Shown: positions 12,046 to 23,009 of the stretch, piece by piece
Position numbering within the stretch: position 1 is the first letter of the stretch
Layout: every line of letters begins with the position of its first letter
Origin: Hyparrhenia diplandra
Taxonomy: Eukaryota; Streptophyta; Magnoliopsida; Poales; Poaceae
NCBI GenBank assembly: GCA_015847255.1
Contig: JADLZK010012320.1
Location: 52,396 to 116,395, forward strand
Direction of reading: 5' to 3'
DNA: 64,000 bases
Program-made: the position numbers and the translations under genes
Notes under the pieces: model-generated
Told to the model about the DNA's origin: nothing
Database searches by the model: none
Seen by the model: only the letters and a program-made list of their open reading frames with translations

Positions 12046-14121
12046 ATGGTTTTGTCTCTGACCGCGCTTCTGGTTTCTCCTTTTTTGCTATGGTACGTAT
12101 TCTGATCCATCTTCTCGGTTGTTGACAGGTGAAGTACTCGGGGAGCCGTCCAAATACCAAATGTAAGCAAGCATCTTCCACTCTCATACTTTCTTCATTC
12201 AAATTCATGTGTGTCTACGGTCTACCTAGGCTATCTCAATACCGAAGCTGATGATGATGTCTTTGTTTTTCCAGCCGCTAAGGCTATGGGTCGGGACCTG
12301 CGTATTACTTTAAGGTGAGTTGTTGAATAAATGAAGAATTGATCTCTGCAAATAAGTACTGCTAGTATCTTCTTATCTGTGCTGTAAACTAAAAATTTTT
12401 CTGCTTGTGCGTGAGCTTAGACATCTCAAATTTCTAGTTTGGAAGTGCAATTGAAATAACTGAATCTCTCATGAGCTTTGGTGCCCTTTTTAGGTTGTTT
12501 TATTAGTCTCTTTTAAGCACACTATCCGTCTCAACTTGTACATCTTCTGATAATTATATTATTCGGTAATTAGTTAGATTGTTTCTGTGGGTAGTTTCAG
12601 TGAATGGCAGTACAGGCATGCCTTGACTTCAAATATATATAGAGTACTTAATGGAATTGAGTGCATTGGACTGCTCTTGTTGATTATTATTTTCTGCAGT
12701 TATGTTTTAAGTTTAATATGGATATCTTTCACCCCCTGGCCGCTGTTGTGCTATATGCAAATATAGTCCCATTAAATATTTCATTCTTGCAGTCAGGTGC
12801 AAATTGAAAGATTTTAACGCAACTCTTTTCCTGCTTTTATATTCTCGTACTTTTTTGTAAACTCATCTTCTGGTTACATTTTAACTGATGCTATTGGAAC
12901 AACACATTATTTAATTATTTATTAATCTGCTGATAATATGAAAATGTAGATCTTATTCACAGTATTTGTATTTTGCTGTGTTAATATAGGCACTTTGGTT
13001 ACTGTTGGATAGCATTAGCTACCTACACACATTCATTTGTTAGTGTAGTTTGGGGGTCAGATTCCAGTATATATATGTTCATGTCTCAATTGTAGTCACG
13101 TTTGTTTACTTGCCTAAATAAAAGAAGGAACATTACATTGTTTTGTTTTGTAATGATAGGCTTTTTATTCTTTTAGGTAAACAATTTTTCAATTTCCTTG
13201 GATGAGTTATTGATCATAGTGACGCACTGGTTTTAGCAATGATAAACTTAGCAGTATGTACTGCTACTCCAAGTAGCTTCGGTTTGAATAGATTTTTGAT
13301 TCAATTGGTCCTTGAGGATTTAAATACATGCAGGAATGACTAATTTAGTTGGAAACCCTTGTTGATTTATCTTATTGAAAACATGTTGGTAATTTTTTGC
13401 ACTCATTTTGTTCAGAACACACACGTGAAACAGCTTTTGCCATCAGGAAGCTGCAGCTGAGCAAGGCTAAAAGGTACCTTGAGGATGTGATTGCCACAAG
13501 CAAGCCATTCCCTTCCGTTTAGGTACTGTGGTGGTGTGGGACGTACTGCTCAAGCTAAGTCTAAGCCACTTTCGAATGGTCAGGGGCGTTGGCCTGCCAA
13601 GTCTGCTAGGTTCATTTTGGATCTTCTCAAGAATGCAGAGAGCAATGCTGAGGTATGCTATCTAAGCCTCATCATGTGAGTTCTTCGCTTTGTATACTGC
13701 AAGGTTATTCAATGTATATTTTTCCTCCCTGTAGGTTAAAGAGGATTGGATGTCGTCGCTCTATATGTCACATATTCAGGTGAACCAAGCTCAGAAAGCA
13801 GCGGGCCGGACATACCGAGCTCATGGGCATCAACCGTGAGTTCAAAATATAATATTATGTTAGCCGTTATATTACTTGTTTATAGTATTGGGAGTGTTCT
13901 CATGCCCATGTTTATGTACTGCAGCTTACATGTCTTCCCATGCCACATCGAGCTGATGCTTTCAGAGAAGGAAGAGCCAGTGAAGAAAGAGGTATGCTCT
14001 TTTTAGCATTTTTCTTAGCATAATATTTCTTTGTTTGAACTCGCTGAGTGACAGACTGACAATCAATGCCCATATTTATGCTGTGTGGGCTGATACCCAA
14101 ATTGCAGCCAGGAAGGCTTAG
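12046..14121 (+). CDS. RPL17: Cytosolic 60S ribosomal protein uL22 (RPL17)
   Basis: uL22 lines the peptide exit tunnel of the large subunit. The ATG at 12046-12048 is followed at once by a GT donor, so exon 1 codes only Met. Exon 2 (12129-12162) reads VKYSGSRPNT; exon 3 (12275-12314) AKAMGRDLRI; exon 4 (13416-13652) TRETAFAIRKLQLSKAKRYL, CGGVGRTAQAK and QGRWPAKSARFILDLLKNAE; exon 5 (13735-13835) SHIQVNQAQKAAGRTYRAHG; exon 6 (13925-13991) CHIELMLSEKEEPVKKE; the last exon ends IAARKA with TAG at 14119-14121. Breaks include a missing C near 13493, two extra T at about 13518-13520, a missing C in exon 3 and an extra AC at the start of exon 4. The last acceptor reads GTGTGGGCTG where AG is expected. 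Such a conserved protein would not tolerate these, so sequence error or pseudogenisation must be separated. Confidence 0.9.
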
Positions 14122-15660
14122 GATATGAAGACTTGTCTAGTATCAGTTAGAGAAGCAATCGCCTGTATCTCCTTTTTTCTGTACTGTTGGTGCATACTTA
14201 AATCAATCCCAGGAATGGATCCTTTCTTTCTGCAGTTGTGATGACATTTCCTGAATGAGAATGTTATAGATTTCTCATTTATAATCCCAAACTACCTTGG
14301 TGCTGGATTTTTTGTAAAATAGTTCATCACCATAGAGTGATCCTTTGGTCACCACATCATACATGAGAATGTGAGATTTGATACTGTGTCTACGTCGTGA
14401 AGGTGAGCTCGATATATGTTCCCCATACTGCCTCGGGGGATTGCTTTGACGATGTAGGTGGTTTCAGTTTCAGATGCGTGAGATGCATGTGTCAACGCTA
14501 CCCTATGCTTCATCTAGTAGGTCTGCCATAAGTCACTTGGTCATCCTTCGCAAAGGCGTTGGCACTGTTGTTTTGGACATCCCTTCGGAGTTTGAACTAA
14601 AAAAAAGGTGTAATGTCTCGATACCTGAACTGCCCATTTCATAAGAAAGAGACTTTTATGTATGATTTAGTGATTGTGTTATTTCTTAGTGTCATAGTGT
14701 TATAATTGGAACCTACTGGGCTATATATTATGTAATGCTCGTCGCCTCAATTTTGTAATTTGAAAATACAACTGAAGACCTGTTGTTTATGCTGCGTATA
14801 GATTTTGCTGCTATAGCTCTACCCATAGGTGGAAGCTAATCTAATTTGGACATCCATGGATTTTGACAAATGACAGAAATTCAAATTTTGGTGGGGGCCA
14901 TCTCTTTCTAGTTCATTTTTTGAACTAGAGAGGGTATCATTTGGACATCCATGGACATCCAACTTCCACCTAGAGCCGAACTTGGAATTTCAGGTACATG
15001 AGATGCGGGTACTTTTTAAGACAGATTTCCGTTACCAGCTTTCTCCGATTGGCCTGAATGCGGATTGATCTAGCATGGAACTGTGAAATTGTGGTGCCTC
15101 CGTTAAAATTAGATTACCATTGCATTGAGTCATCTAGCTGCTCCAGCCTGAAGAAGCAAGATGCCAAAGAAGTAAAAGTTTTGGCGTCGAATGCAGGCCT
15201 GAATTTTGCTGTGGATTGCAGATTAGTGTGCCATTCTTGAGACGGATTGCGGTAGAAATGATGCTATGGCAGCACAATGGCATAATGGTCTTTGGCTAAG
15301 AAAAAACATGAAGATTTTTTTTTTTTCTAATTGCCCAGTTTGGCACATGATGGAGCCTGAGGTTGTGGGAAGCACTATATGCTTGCACCTTGTGCTATTT
15401 TAAATTGATGCAGCATCAACAATTTGGTCGTTGAAGTTTACTCATGAGAAGGTGGTAGTGGTAATAGAGCAGCTGCAATGCCAGTCATCGACGCCCAAAA
15501 ACTTTGGGGCCCATCTCAGATAAACAGGCATTTCTATTCTAACTGCAGTGTGCATGCTTTCGTTGCACGATGCTCTATGCCCGACGAAAGTGATTTTTCT
15601 GTAAAGGAGCAAAATGGGTTTTCGCAATTTCCTTAGAAAGATCATGGATATTTCCTGCCT
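14122..15660. other. RPL17 3' flank and intergenic DNA
   Basis: No gene is recognised. The phrase GTCTGCCATAAGTCACTTGG at 14521 recurs at about 23706, tying this stretch to the copy-2 repeat region there. The open frames at 15058-15240 and 15442-15645 show no family motif. Confidence 0.5.
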
Positions 15661-16215
15661 TTATAACTGATCATCATCAGACAAAAAAGCAAACGAAGCT
15701 CTCAATTTCTTGTCCGCCTTGTATCATCAGGAGTTTAGCTTAGCACTTTCTACATATATATACATGTTAGAGGACGTCCCATGTTAGAAGGGTAAGATTG
15801 ATGCTATGTTCCTACAAAAAAACCACCGACGGCATCGCCGACGTGGGTGCCTGTCCAGCGTGTTGCGTGTTGCTTTGTCGCAATTAGTCGTCAGGGTAAT
15901 CCCGGATTTGGTGTATCCGGTAGTTGTTAGGTTTCGCATCGGTAATGGTTTGGTTACCCGTTGCTTCTTGTTGTTTGAACTTTATTCTTCTTAATGAAAT
16001 ACATAGAACGTGATCGCACAAAAAAAAGAAACCATGCATCTCTCAAGGCTCAATATTCCAACCACAATGGAGGATCTAAAGTCCTCGCTGCTCTATCTGG
16101 ACAAGCAATCACTAGTATATTAACTAGCAAGACAACAAGATTTATCTATCATCTCAAGCACATTTTCATGACCTTCTTGTTTTTTTTCAAAACCAGGCCA
16201 TTGCCCGTACGCATT
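15660..16215 (+). repeat. Diverged local duplication, copy 1 (partner 23010-23640)
   Basis: Shared landmarks with 23010-23640 in the same orientation: TGATCATCATCAGACAAAA, TTTAGCTT(T)AGCACTTTCTAC, GATGCTATGTTCCTACAAAA, CCATGCATCTCTC, AACCACA(A/G)TGGAGGATC, CTAGTATATTAACTAG and GATTTATCTATCATCTCA. Copy 1 carries an extra insert at about 15827-16020. No coding signal is recognised in either copy. Confidence 0.7.
15827..16028 (+). mobile_element. LINE-like 3' tail inserted in the duplication
   Basis: Copy 2 of the duplication runs straight from ACAAAAGAAACCA to CATGCATCTCTC. Copy 1 instead has about 195 bp of GC-richer sequence between CTACAAAAAAACCAC and GCACAAAAAAAAGAAACCAT. The insert ends TTAATGAAATACATAG..GCAC then A8, like 5'-truncated grass non-LTR retrotransposons, and the A-rich flanks could be a target duplication. 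No reverse transcriptase remains. Confidence 0.5.
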
Positions 16216-16379
16216 AAGAAAAGTTAGAAAGTTTTTACAACCTTGTGATAACCCTAGCGAGATGTACGGGGCGCACACAAGGCGGGCATTAAGCGATAAC
16301 ACTGCCAGAAGGCTCAAGCGGTGATGCGTCGATAGGTGTTTCTAAAGGATAAAGCTAAGCTGCGTGACCGAAGGTTCTG

Positions 16380-17790
16380 ACCCCTAAATCACGGGTCGGC
16401 GGTCAGCGCTGTGAGGGCTGCCGCGGCGGGCGCGATCGGGAAGAGCACACTCACGTCCTTGCGCTTGTGATCGGGGATGTGTCCCCCGAAGTGGCTGGTC
16501 GCTCCGTCACCCGGCGTCATCGGGGTGGGCGAGGAAGTGTTGTTGGACGGCCTTCCCACTTGTTGTGGAGCACCAGCTGGACCCTCCGTTGCGGCCTCGG
16601 CCCTCTGGCGATCGACTTGGCCGCCGGGCGGAGCTACGCTGGGGATCCCACTCAGCCCGGCCCGGGTGCCTTGGGCGACGAGATAAGTGGCTTTGCTCCA
16701 AAGGCAGCTGAAGGAGCCTCGAGGCGCGCAATTGAGGGGCCTCGATGGGTGAACTGCCGGTGCCCAACTCGCCGGCGGCAGGCTGGGGTCAGCCGGTCGT
16801 CGTCGTCGCGGACATCAGCGGGTAGGGCGTCGGCGCCGCGGGTGGGCGCAACCATGAACTCCCTTGCCGAAGCGAGGTCACCCCACCGATCCAGGCGGGT
16901 GTGGGCGCGGTATGTGTGGCGTCGAGCGAGTCGGCGGCGTGGTGGGCGTCTGCACCTCGGGGCCCGCGGACCCACCGGCATCTCCGTCATGGCGTCGGGG
17001 CTGGGGCGGCAGCGGCGGGAGACGGTAAACGCCCGACCAGGAACCTGCGAGATCCTCGCCTAACGGCCGGCGTGACTCCTCAATGTTCATCTGAAGCGAA
17101 GGTAGCTTCGGCGAAGTGGCAAGGGGTAGCACCGAGGTGGAGGCCCTGGCTTCGTCGATCATCGGGTCCGCACGGGCATGGAGCACCATGCCTACAAGCG
17201 GGCGGCGCGTGCGGGTCTCGGTTGTGGGCGGACAGCGCGGCGGGCTAGCGGGGAAGATGCTTGGAGTGCCGGGTGTCGGCTGTAGTGCGGTGTCCACCTT
17301 CGGAAGCGACAGCACGGAGGAGGTGACGGGTGCGGGAATGAATCATTTGCGGATGTCGCCAAAGTAGTCGGCCTTCTTAGGCGTGCTAAGAGGCAGCGTC
17401 TGTGACCGACTTGGCCTTTCCCACCGCCGTCACCGGATCTTGGGCAGCCGGTGCCCCTATAGAAAGATCCATCAATGAATGAGTGTTGGAGGATCGGCCA
17501 CGTGGGATGGCCACGGCCAATCGCGTTGTTCCGTTGTTGTCTTGACGCGAGCATGGTGTTGTTTTCCGCGGTTGGCGAACTCCAACTACTGTGACAACAA
17601 AGGCGGTTCCTTCTTTGTGGCGGGGGCGCAATGCCCTCTTTGCCACGCCTTCCAATACGACCGCCCGCGAGGGCGTCTCCGGCTGATGCGTGGTCTCGAC
17701 TAATTCATGGTGTTAATCGTATCGCGCCTGCCCCCCGTTTCAATGGTCTCCATGGGATCGGTGGCGACACACATGTAGATCCGGCATGCG
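16380..17790. other. GC-rich block, probably transposon-derived, unclassified
   Basis: GC content and open-frame density rise sharply compared with the flanks, with overlapping open frames on both strands (for example 16467-17063 + and 16878-17315 -). None shows a domain I recognise: no gag zinc knuckle, no RT YxDD, no integrase. Frames look like by-products of GC richness. It ends just upstream of the LTR at 17976, so it may be a degenerate internal part of that element. Function unknown. Confidence 0.35.
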
Positions 17791-17975
17791 AAGGTCGTCG
17801 CCTTATCTTGAGAGTCAAAAATAAAGAGTCACAATTTATTTTCAGTCAATAAAATAAGCCGAGATGTAAAGGCTTGTTTTTTAGGTGTTAGGTTTGTGTC
17901 TAGTGAAGGCATCGTTAGTGTCCTCATCGGGTTGCGGCTTCGAGGACAAAATTTGCATGTCAGGGTGGGGTATAG

Positions 17976-18280
17976 TGTTAGAGTCATGAGCCTATTGGGC
18001 CTTAGCCCATTAGGGTTATTTAGTAGCTTGTTTAGGGGCCAAGTCAAACCCTCTCTATATAATGAGAGGAGATGTATCAATCTACAATTAAGCAAGAGAT
18101 TAAGAAAGAAATCCCTTCTCTCTTGCCTAGGCCGGTGAAGGCGCCCGCGGACCGGCGTTGCCCACATCTACATCCCGAACCCTAGCGCCACCGTAGTGAA
18201 ACGGTATCGCGGGTACTGTAGCTCGCCCCTCGTTGCCCTCTTTTCCTCCTCAATCCCTCAATTCAACTACATCCATAACA
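17976..18280 (+). mobile_element. Solo or terminal LTR, copia-like, about 305 bp
   Basis: The block starts TGTTAGAGTCATGAGCC and ends CATCCATAACA, giving TGTTA..TAACA inverted termini. It contains a TATATAATGAGAG promoter-like motif near 18055 and the text GTATCAATCTACAATTAAGC seen in grass copia-like LTRs. No tRNA-Met primer site follows the end, and the five-base flanks (TATAG, ATGGA) do not match, so it is either a solo LTR with decayed flanks or the 3' LTR of the GC-rich block upstream (AGGGTGGGG just before it could be a polypurine tract). Confidence 0.5.
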
Positions 18281-18363
18281 ATGGATGATTACTTATATAC
18301 AAAGAATCAATTGCCCTCCTCCTCTCACACACAGTTTTACATTTGTTTGTGTCTTCTCGCCAG

Positions 18364-19148
18364 ATAAGATAATTGAAAGCAAGGCTCTTCGTGAGTTGCA
18401 CATGAGGAAAGCAAGAATTGGACCAAGGAGGCCAAAGGTACAACTAATGCAGTTTCTGTAGGTGAGAACAATATATGAAACAGACCAATCCCCCACCACC
18501 CCACCACCCACCCACCCACTAATAATAGTGCCCCCTCTCTCTGTGTCATAGACATACATAGTTACTCATATATTGCCATATTGGTATTTTTTTTTTTTTT
18601 TTTCGTTTAGCTAGTACTCTGAATGTTGAAGGACTATCTTAAGTAGCTGAGGAACAAAGGGAGATGAGAGTACTACTGGGCTGCCGGCGGCCAAAGCTTA
18701 GCGGACGGTGAGAAAGTCTCTACGAACAAATATTTTTCTCTCCTCCTCACACACACACTTACATTGGTTGTCCTCTCAGCAGATAGAGTAATAGAAAAAG
18801 GAGATCCATTCTAAGCGACCACCTCAACCAAGAAAGAGCAACGATGCTCAAACCGAAGGTACCCACACACACACAAACCAACACCACTAGTATTGCAACA
18901 CCACTAGTATTGCCTCTCTCTCTCTCTCTCTTTTGTGTGTGTTTCACAAACATGTATGGTTACTTTTATATTGGTGTTTGATATGTATGGGTCTTAACTT
19001 CCAGCTGTAGTATATGTTGGACTAGCTGGGCGACTAGGAAGAAAAAGAGGACACTGAAGAAGAAAAGCGTATTTGGGACACTTCCAATCTACCTGGTTCT
19101 TTGGCAGCTCGTGTCTATGAGCAACCAAGCTTTGGGGTGATAGTGTAA
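18364..19148 (+). CDS. Unrecognised small multi-exon candidate gene
   Basis: Four blocks look coding and are bounded by AG..GT. Block 1 (18364-18437) reads KIIESKALRELHMRKARIGP then RRPK. Block 2 (about 18645-18709) reads EEQREMRVLLGCRRPKLSG before a GGTGAG donor. Block 3 (about 18782-18860) resembles block 1 at DNA level (ATAAGATAATTGAAA versus ATAGAGTAATAGAAA, both ending AAG|GTAC) but has a stop. Block 4 (19038-19148) reads EEKEDTEEEKRIWDTSNLPG, SLAARVYEQPSFGVIV and TAA, after an AG acceptor. The first exon and start codon are not found, though the LTR just upstream could supply a promoter. I know no family with these motifs. It may be a Poaceae-specific hypothetical gene, a captured gene fragment or a pseudogene. 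Confidence 0.3.
18490..18519 (-). repeat. C-rich tract; G-quadruplex-capable on minus strand
   Basis: The + strand reads CCCCCACCACCCCACC then (ACCC)n. The opposite strand therefore has several GGG/GGGG runs spaced by one to three bases. It lies between blocks 1 and 2 of the candidate gene. A (CT)n run is at about 18911-18930 and a T run of about 23 at 18581-18603. Confidence 0.6.
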
Positions 19149-19149
19149 C

Positions 19150-21206
19150 AAAGTTTCATATTGACCTAGCTCCAGTTACATGCAAGTGTCTCTCCCTAAG
19201 CTTAGAAGATTATTAATGAAGTGTTAAGTTTAACTACTTTAAACCCTGAGAGAATGGTAATCCACCCACTTTGCATTTGATATCTTTATGACCCCCTTAG
19301 AAGAATCATTGAAAAGCTTCAAAATTCTGGTTCTTAAAAATATTATTACTTATTTACTTCCCAATAATCATTAGTATACATGAGTGTCACTACACATGAA
19401 GCAAAATATTTGATTTGTAAGCAACTATATCTCAAAACTTTGTAATATTCTTTTTTCCTTGACATATAATTGCACATTGAGAGTCGCATTCTTAAGGATC
19501 TCACACACCTAATATTCTGAATTTCTGTGTTTTTATCTATCTTTGCATATTTTTTTTTACTTTAATGTTTTAAACTTACAAGGTTTTCATTTTGCGTGGA
19601 TACTTTTTTAACTTTGTAAGTTGTGGAATGCAGACCCACACTTGTTTGAAAGGGTTCTATCCTGTTACTTTAGCACATAAACGTGCTTATCCCCCGAATG
19701 GACAAACAACACTAGAAGTGAGAGTCTTCAGCCCCCTCTCTCCTTCCCCCTCTTTCTTTTTTATAAGGAAGGTGGGAGGGGTTGTCCTTAGAATATTAGT
19801 ATTTACAAATATGCCACTAAAGTCTTACAAATGGGTGGACCTCTAATCCATACAATTGGGCCAGAACAAAATGAGGGGTTACTAACATATCCTACACCCC
19901 AACATGGCCAATCTTTGCCGAAAAGTTCAATCCACCAGGAGTAGGAAAGCAGTGGGAGGGAGGACGATGAAGATTGAAGAAAATCAAGACCAAAAAGATG
20001 GAGACAGTGTTGAGGTCGTGAACGTCACCAATAGAAGTTGTATGTTGAACACACTGGTGGCTGTCTATTCTGATACGTTAGATGTTGTGGGTTGAGGAGA
20101 TAAATTGTTGATAGGAGTGAACTTGTAAGATGTGGTATTTCGTTTTTAGTTTGTAGCTGGGATACTCTCTAGGAACCTAGAGGCCGACCATTATCCTAGT
20201 TATCTCTCCTGAATCAGGTCAAGTTAACTAGGTTCGCATGTAATCCCATCTACCCTCTTTCATTTGTATCAGACTTCAATTTTCGTTCGATGAATGGAAA
20301 CTAGTGATTAACGCCCGCCCCTGCGTGTGAAGTGCTGGATGACTGCATTTTATATTTGCATGCTGGTACATACAGTGGGCACAATATTGTTTTAAAAAAC
20401 TTGTCATTTGAAGTCTAGATAATTTATAATACATGTGTGAATAGTTGTAGATAAATTACTTGCAATGACATGAACTTATTAGTGTGTGAACTTTGTATCA
20501 ATAAAGTAAGCCGATCAGTATGCTTGTTAAAAATAGCCTTGACCTTTCTTTTTCTAGAAATAGGTGGAGAACCGACATCAGAGAGCATACTAACTCTTAT
20601 GCTAATCATGTCTATCCATGCGTGCAGTTTTAAAGTGACCAAAAGGCAAAATGGGCGCACCCAACTTTTTGTAATGGTATGTGTTCACTTAAGCGATTCA
20701 ATGTTATCGGACCGGTGGTTCAACCGATTCATAGCGGTGGGACCATTGAACCGAAGACCCTCACCTGTTCGATTACCTGTCGGTCATAATAACTATGAAG
20801 AAAACAAAAAGATGTACCAAAACAGTAAGAGTAATGGTTGTTCATATGAAAACAATAAAAAAATTGAAGGCAAGGAAAGAGCTTTTCTTTGCATCATTGA
20901 CTAACATAGAGTGAAATCAGCATGGAACCTTTTTCTGATTTAGCAGGCTCAATTACCTGCGAAAGGTTACATCTTGTAGCATGAGGTTCCATGTGCAGAA
21001 GGTACGTATACCCATGGAAAAAAAGGCATTCTTCCTTTGTAGTAACAAACTATTATTAAATAAAACTTGCACTCTATTAAATTTTCAACAAGAAATAAAT
21101 CACAGTTGCATACCTACAGCTAGACAATTTGGCTATAACAGCTCAATTAATCTCATCATCAAATAACTAATTGAATATGAAGGGTGGAATAACTAAATTG
21201 TGTTAC
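19150..21206. other. Intergenic, transposon debris
   Basis: No gene is supported. An open frame at 19904-20095 has no known motif. CGGACCGGTGGTTCAACCG and GGACCATTGAACCG near 20708-20755 look like remnants of a repeat with inverted GGTTCAACC words. The rest is AT-rich. Confidence 0.45.
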
Positions 21207-21209
21207 TAA

Positions 21210-21796
21210 GAGCAACTCCAGCGGTTTTGGCATTTGGACTTGATATTCCATATTTATATCAAAATCTATGAATTGTCCTCTCCCATGGTTTGTCATTTGG
21301 GTTGACAAATTGGTGAGACTTGGCATTTGAGTCAAGGCTGCGCATATTTGCCAAGTGAATCTCAACTTGGCAAAACTCCTCCCTCATGTTCGCATTTTAT
21401 GCGCCCGGCTCCCATGCATGCCGCGACATCATTAATTTGGGTTTTGCCAAGTTAAAAAATGATTTCAAACCGCTTGAGATGATGAGGTTTGATTTAACTT
21501 GACAAACATCCTACGCTGACTTGACAAATTTTTGCAACTTGACGTTTGCCAAGTGCAATTCATAAAACCATTGAGATGGCTTGTAGTCAATGGTAGTACG
21601 GTCAGTGGGACGCTACCCACCGGGGGTTCAAATCCTGGTGCTGACCTGCGGGATTTTCCCAGGATTTACCGGCGTTATATTCGGATTGACGGGCGCCGCG
21701 GTCTCAAAAATTTCTTACGTGTGTTCATAGGGGTGAAGCTCGTGTTAAGTCTTTGTGTCGTTCTCAAAAAAATTTATGAAACCATTGGAGATGCTC
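21210..21796. mobile_element. Tourist/Harbinger-like MITE carrying a nested SINE
   Basis: The left end GAGCAACTCCAGCGGTTTT and the right end (reverse strand) GAGCATCTCCAATGGTTTC are inverted repeats. TAA flanks both sides (21207-21209 and 21797-21799), the PIF/Harbinger target duplication. Internal text is rich in CTTGGCA/TTGCCAAG words, also seen in the remnant at 38850-39020. The SINE at 21579-21778 sits close to its right terminus; without it the MITE would be about 370 bp. Confidence 0.7.
21579..21778 (+). mobile_element. tRNA-derived SINE with target-site duplication
   Basis: A pol III A-box-like TAGTCAATGGTAGTA lies at about 21584 and a clear B box GGTTCAAATCC at 21625-21635, spaced as in tRNA-type SINEs. 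The body ends CTCAAAAAAATTTATG. It is flanked by AAACCATTGAGATG (21565-21578) and AAACCATTGGAGATG (21779-21793), a 14-15 bp duplication typical of LINE-driven insertion. The duplicated bases are part of the host MITE right end, so the SINE is younger than the MITE. It does not encode protein. Confidence 0.75.
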
Positions 21797-21799
21797 TAA

Positions 21800-23009
21800 G
21801 GTATGCATATAGTAGTTCTACATGAAGATACCGGATTCTTTGTTTAACCAAATATACAGAAATAGCTAACGTCCTATTTTCCTGTCATCAAGGTATGCTT
21901 AGAACAGGAATTGATGGAAGGCAGTACGGAATGTTCCTGTACAGTTTTTTTTTTTTTCCCCTCAGATTTCACCATTATTTGGCTATGTTTATATTATCCT
22001 GTTGTTCCTTGTAAACAAATGGCTATATATATGACAAGAGGAATATCAATTAACCAAACAGTCACAAAATCAAATAATAGAAGCATTACTAGAGTTATAA
22101 GAGGAACATCGTGTACAGACAGCACGGCGTTAATTAGGGAAAAAAGAAATAAATCACTGATAGTTGTCGTCTCTCGACATCATGTGTACTACAGCACGAC
22201 GTTAATTCATTTATTCTAGTATAAATCCTGACCATTTGGCATGATTTGAAGTTTTGGATCGACCCATGAACAAAACAAAACCTCCATCGTGCCTGTACGC
22301 ATAGTTTGGAGGAACATGTATATTTGTAATGATAAGTTCCTACTTGAAGTATTGCTTATGTTAAAGACGGATGCATGCAAGTTGTCGAGAGACACAGATG
22401 CCGGAGCTTACCAACAAGACAGACATTTGAAAAGACGAACTTTTGAACTGCCTCCAGCTCTCACCATGATAAATAGCTCAGTTGAGGTTCTTCATGAATG
22501 AACTTTTGATCTGCTTTTGAGGCTCGGGCAGGCCTATTTTCCTTCTAAACGCACACCACTCCTGCTGGGCTGCCTCGTTAATTTTCTGCGGGCAGCTTTG
22601 TGTTTTGGGCTTATCACCTCTCGATGGGGAGAGGCTGTAGGTGCCGGATTTTCTCCGATTCCAGACAGTCAATTCGAGTCGGTTCACCACCTGCCGTCTT
22701 CAGGAATCATCTTGAATTGACGAGAAGGCCTATTGGACATGTCCATGAGGCGATTTTGTTTTAAAAAAATGTATATGTTAAATTTTGCAAAACTATATCA
22801 TTGCCGTCATTTCAAACGGCCGGCGGTAGAACAGTGCCCCGCCGAATACTGCCGGTTCAAACGGCTATAGGAGTCCATCTTAACTTTATTTCTGGTGATC
22901 AACAAACCGTTGTCAGTAGTTTCCCCATCCTGTTTGGGGGCGTCTTCATCAACACTGCTGCATAAGGATTTGGTACACACTGTTGTCCAAGTACTCCCAT
23001 TTTCACTTT
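21800..23009. other. Intergenic DNA
   Basis: No gene is recognised. At 22795-22880 the words TTTCAAACGGCCGGCGG and CCGGTTCAAACGGC suggest a fragment of another inverted-repeat element. Open frames on both strands at 22478-22720 mirror each other and lack motifs. Confidence 0.45.

Noticed and set aside
16467..17315. Overlapping long open frames as a possible novel protein gene
   Set aside because: Both strands are equally open, composition is low-complexity and no domain, intron or start context supports translation; treated as GC-rich transposon-like DNA.
21584..21635. A tRNA gene (A-box and B-box-like motifs)
   Set aside because: No cloverleaf arms or anticodon stem can be drawn, and the block has SINE-type ends and a target duplication.
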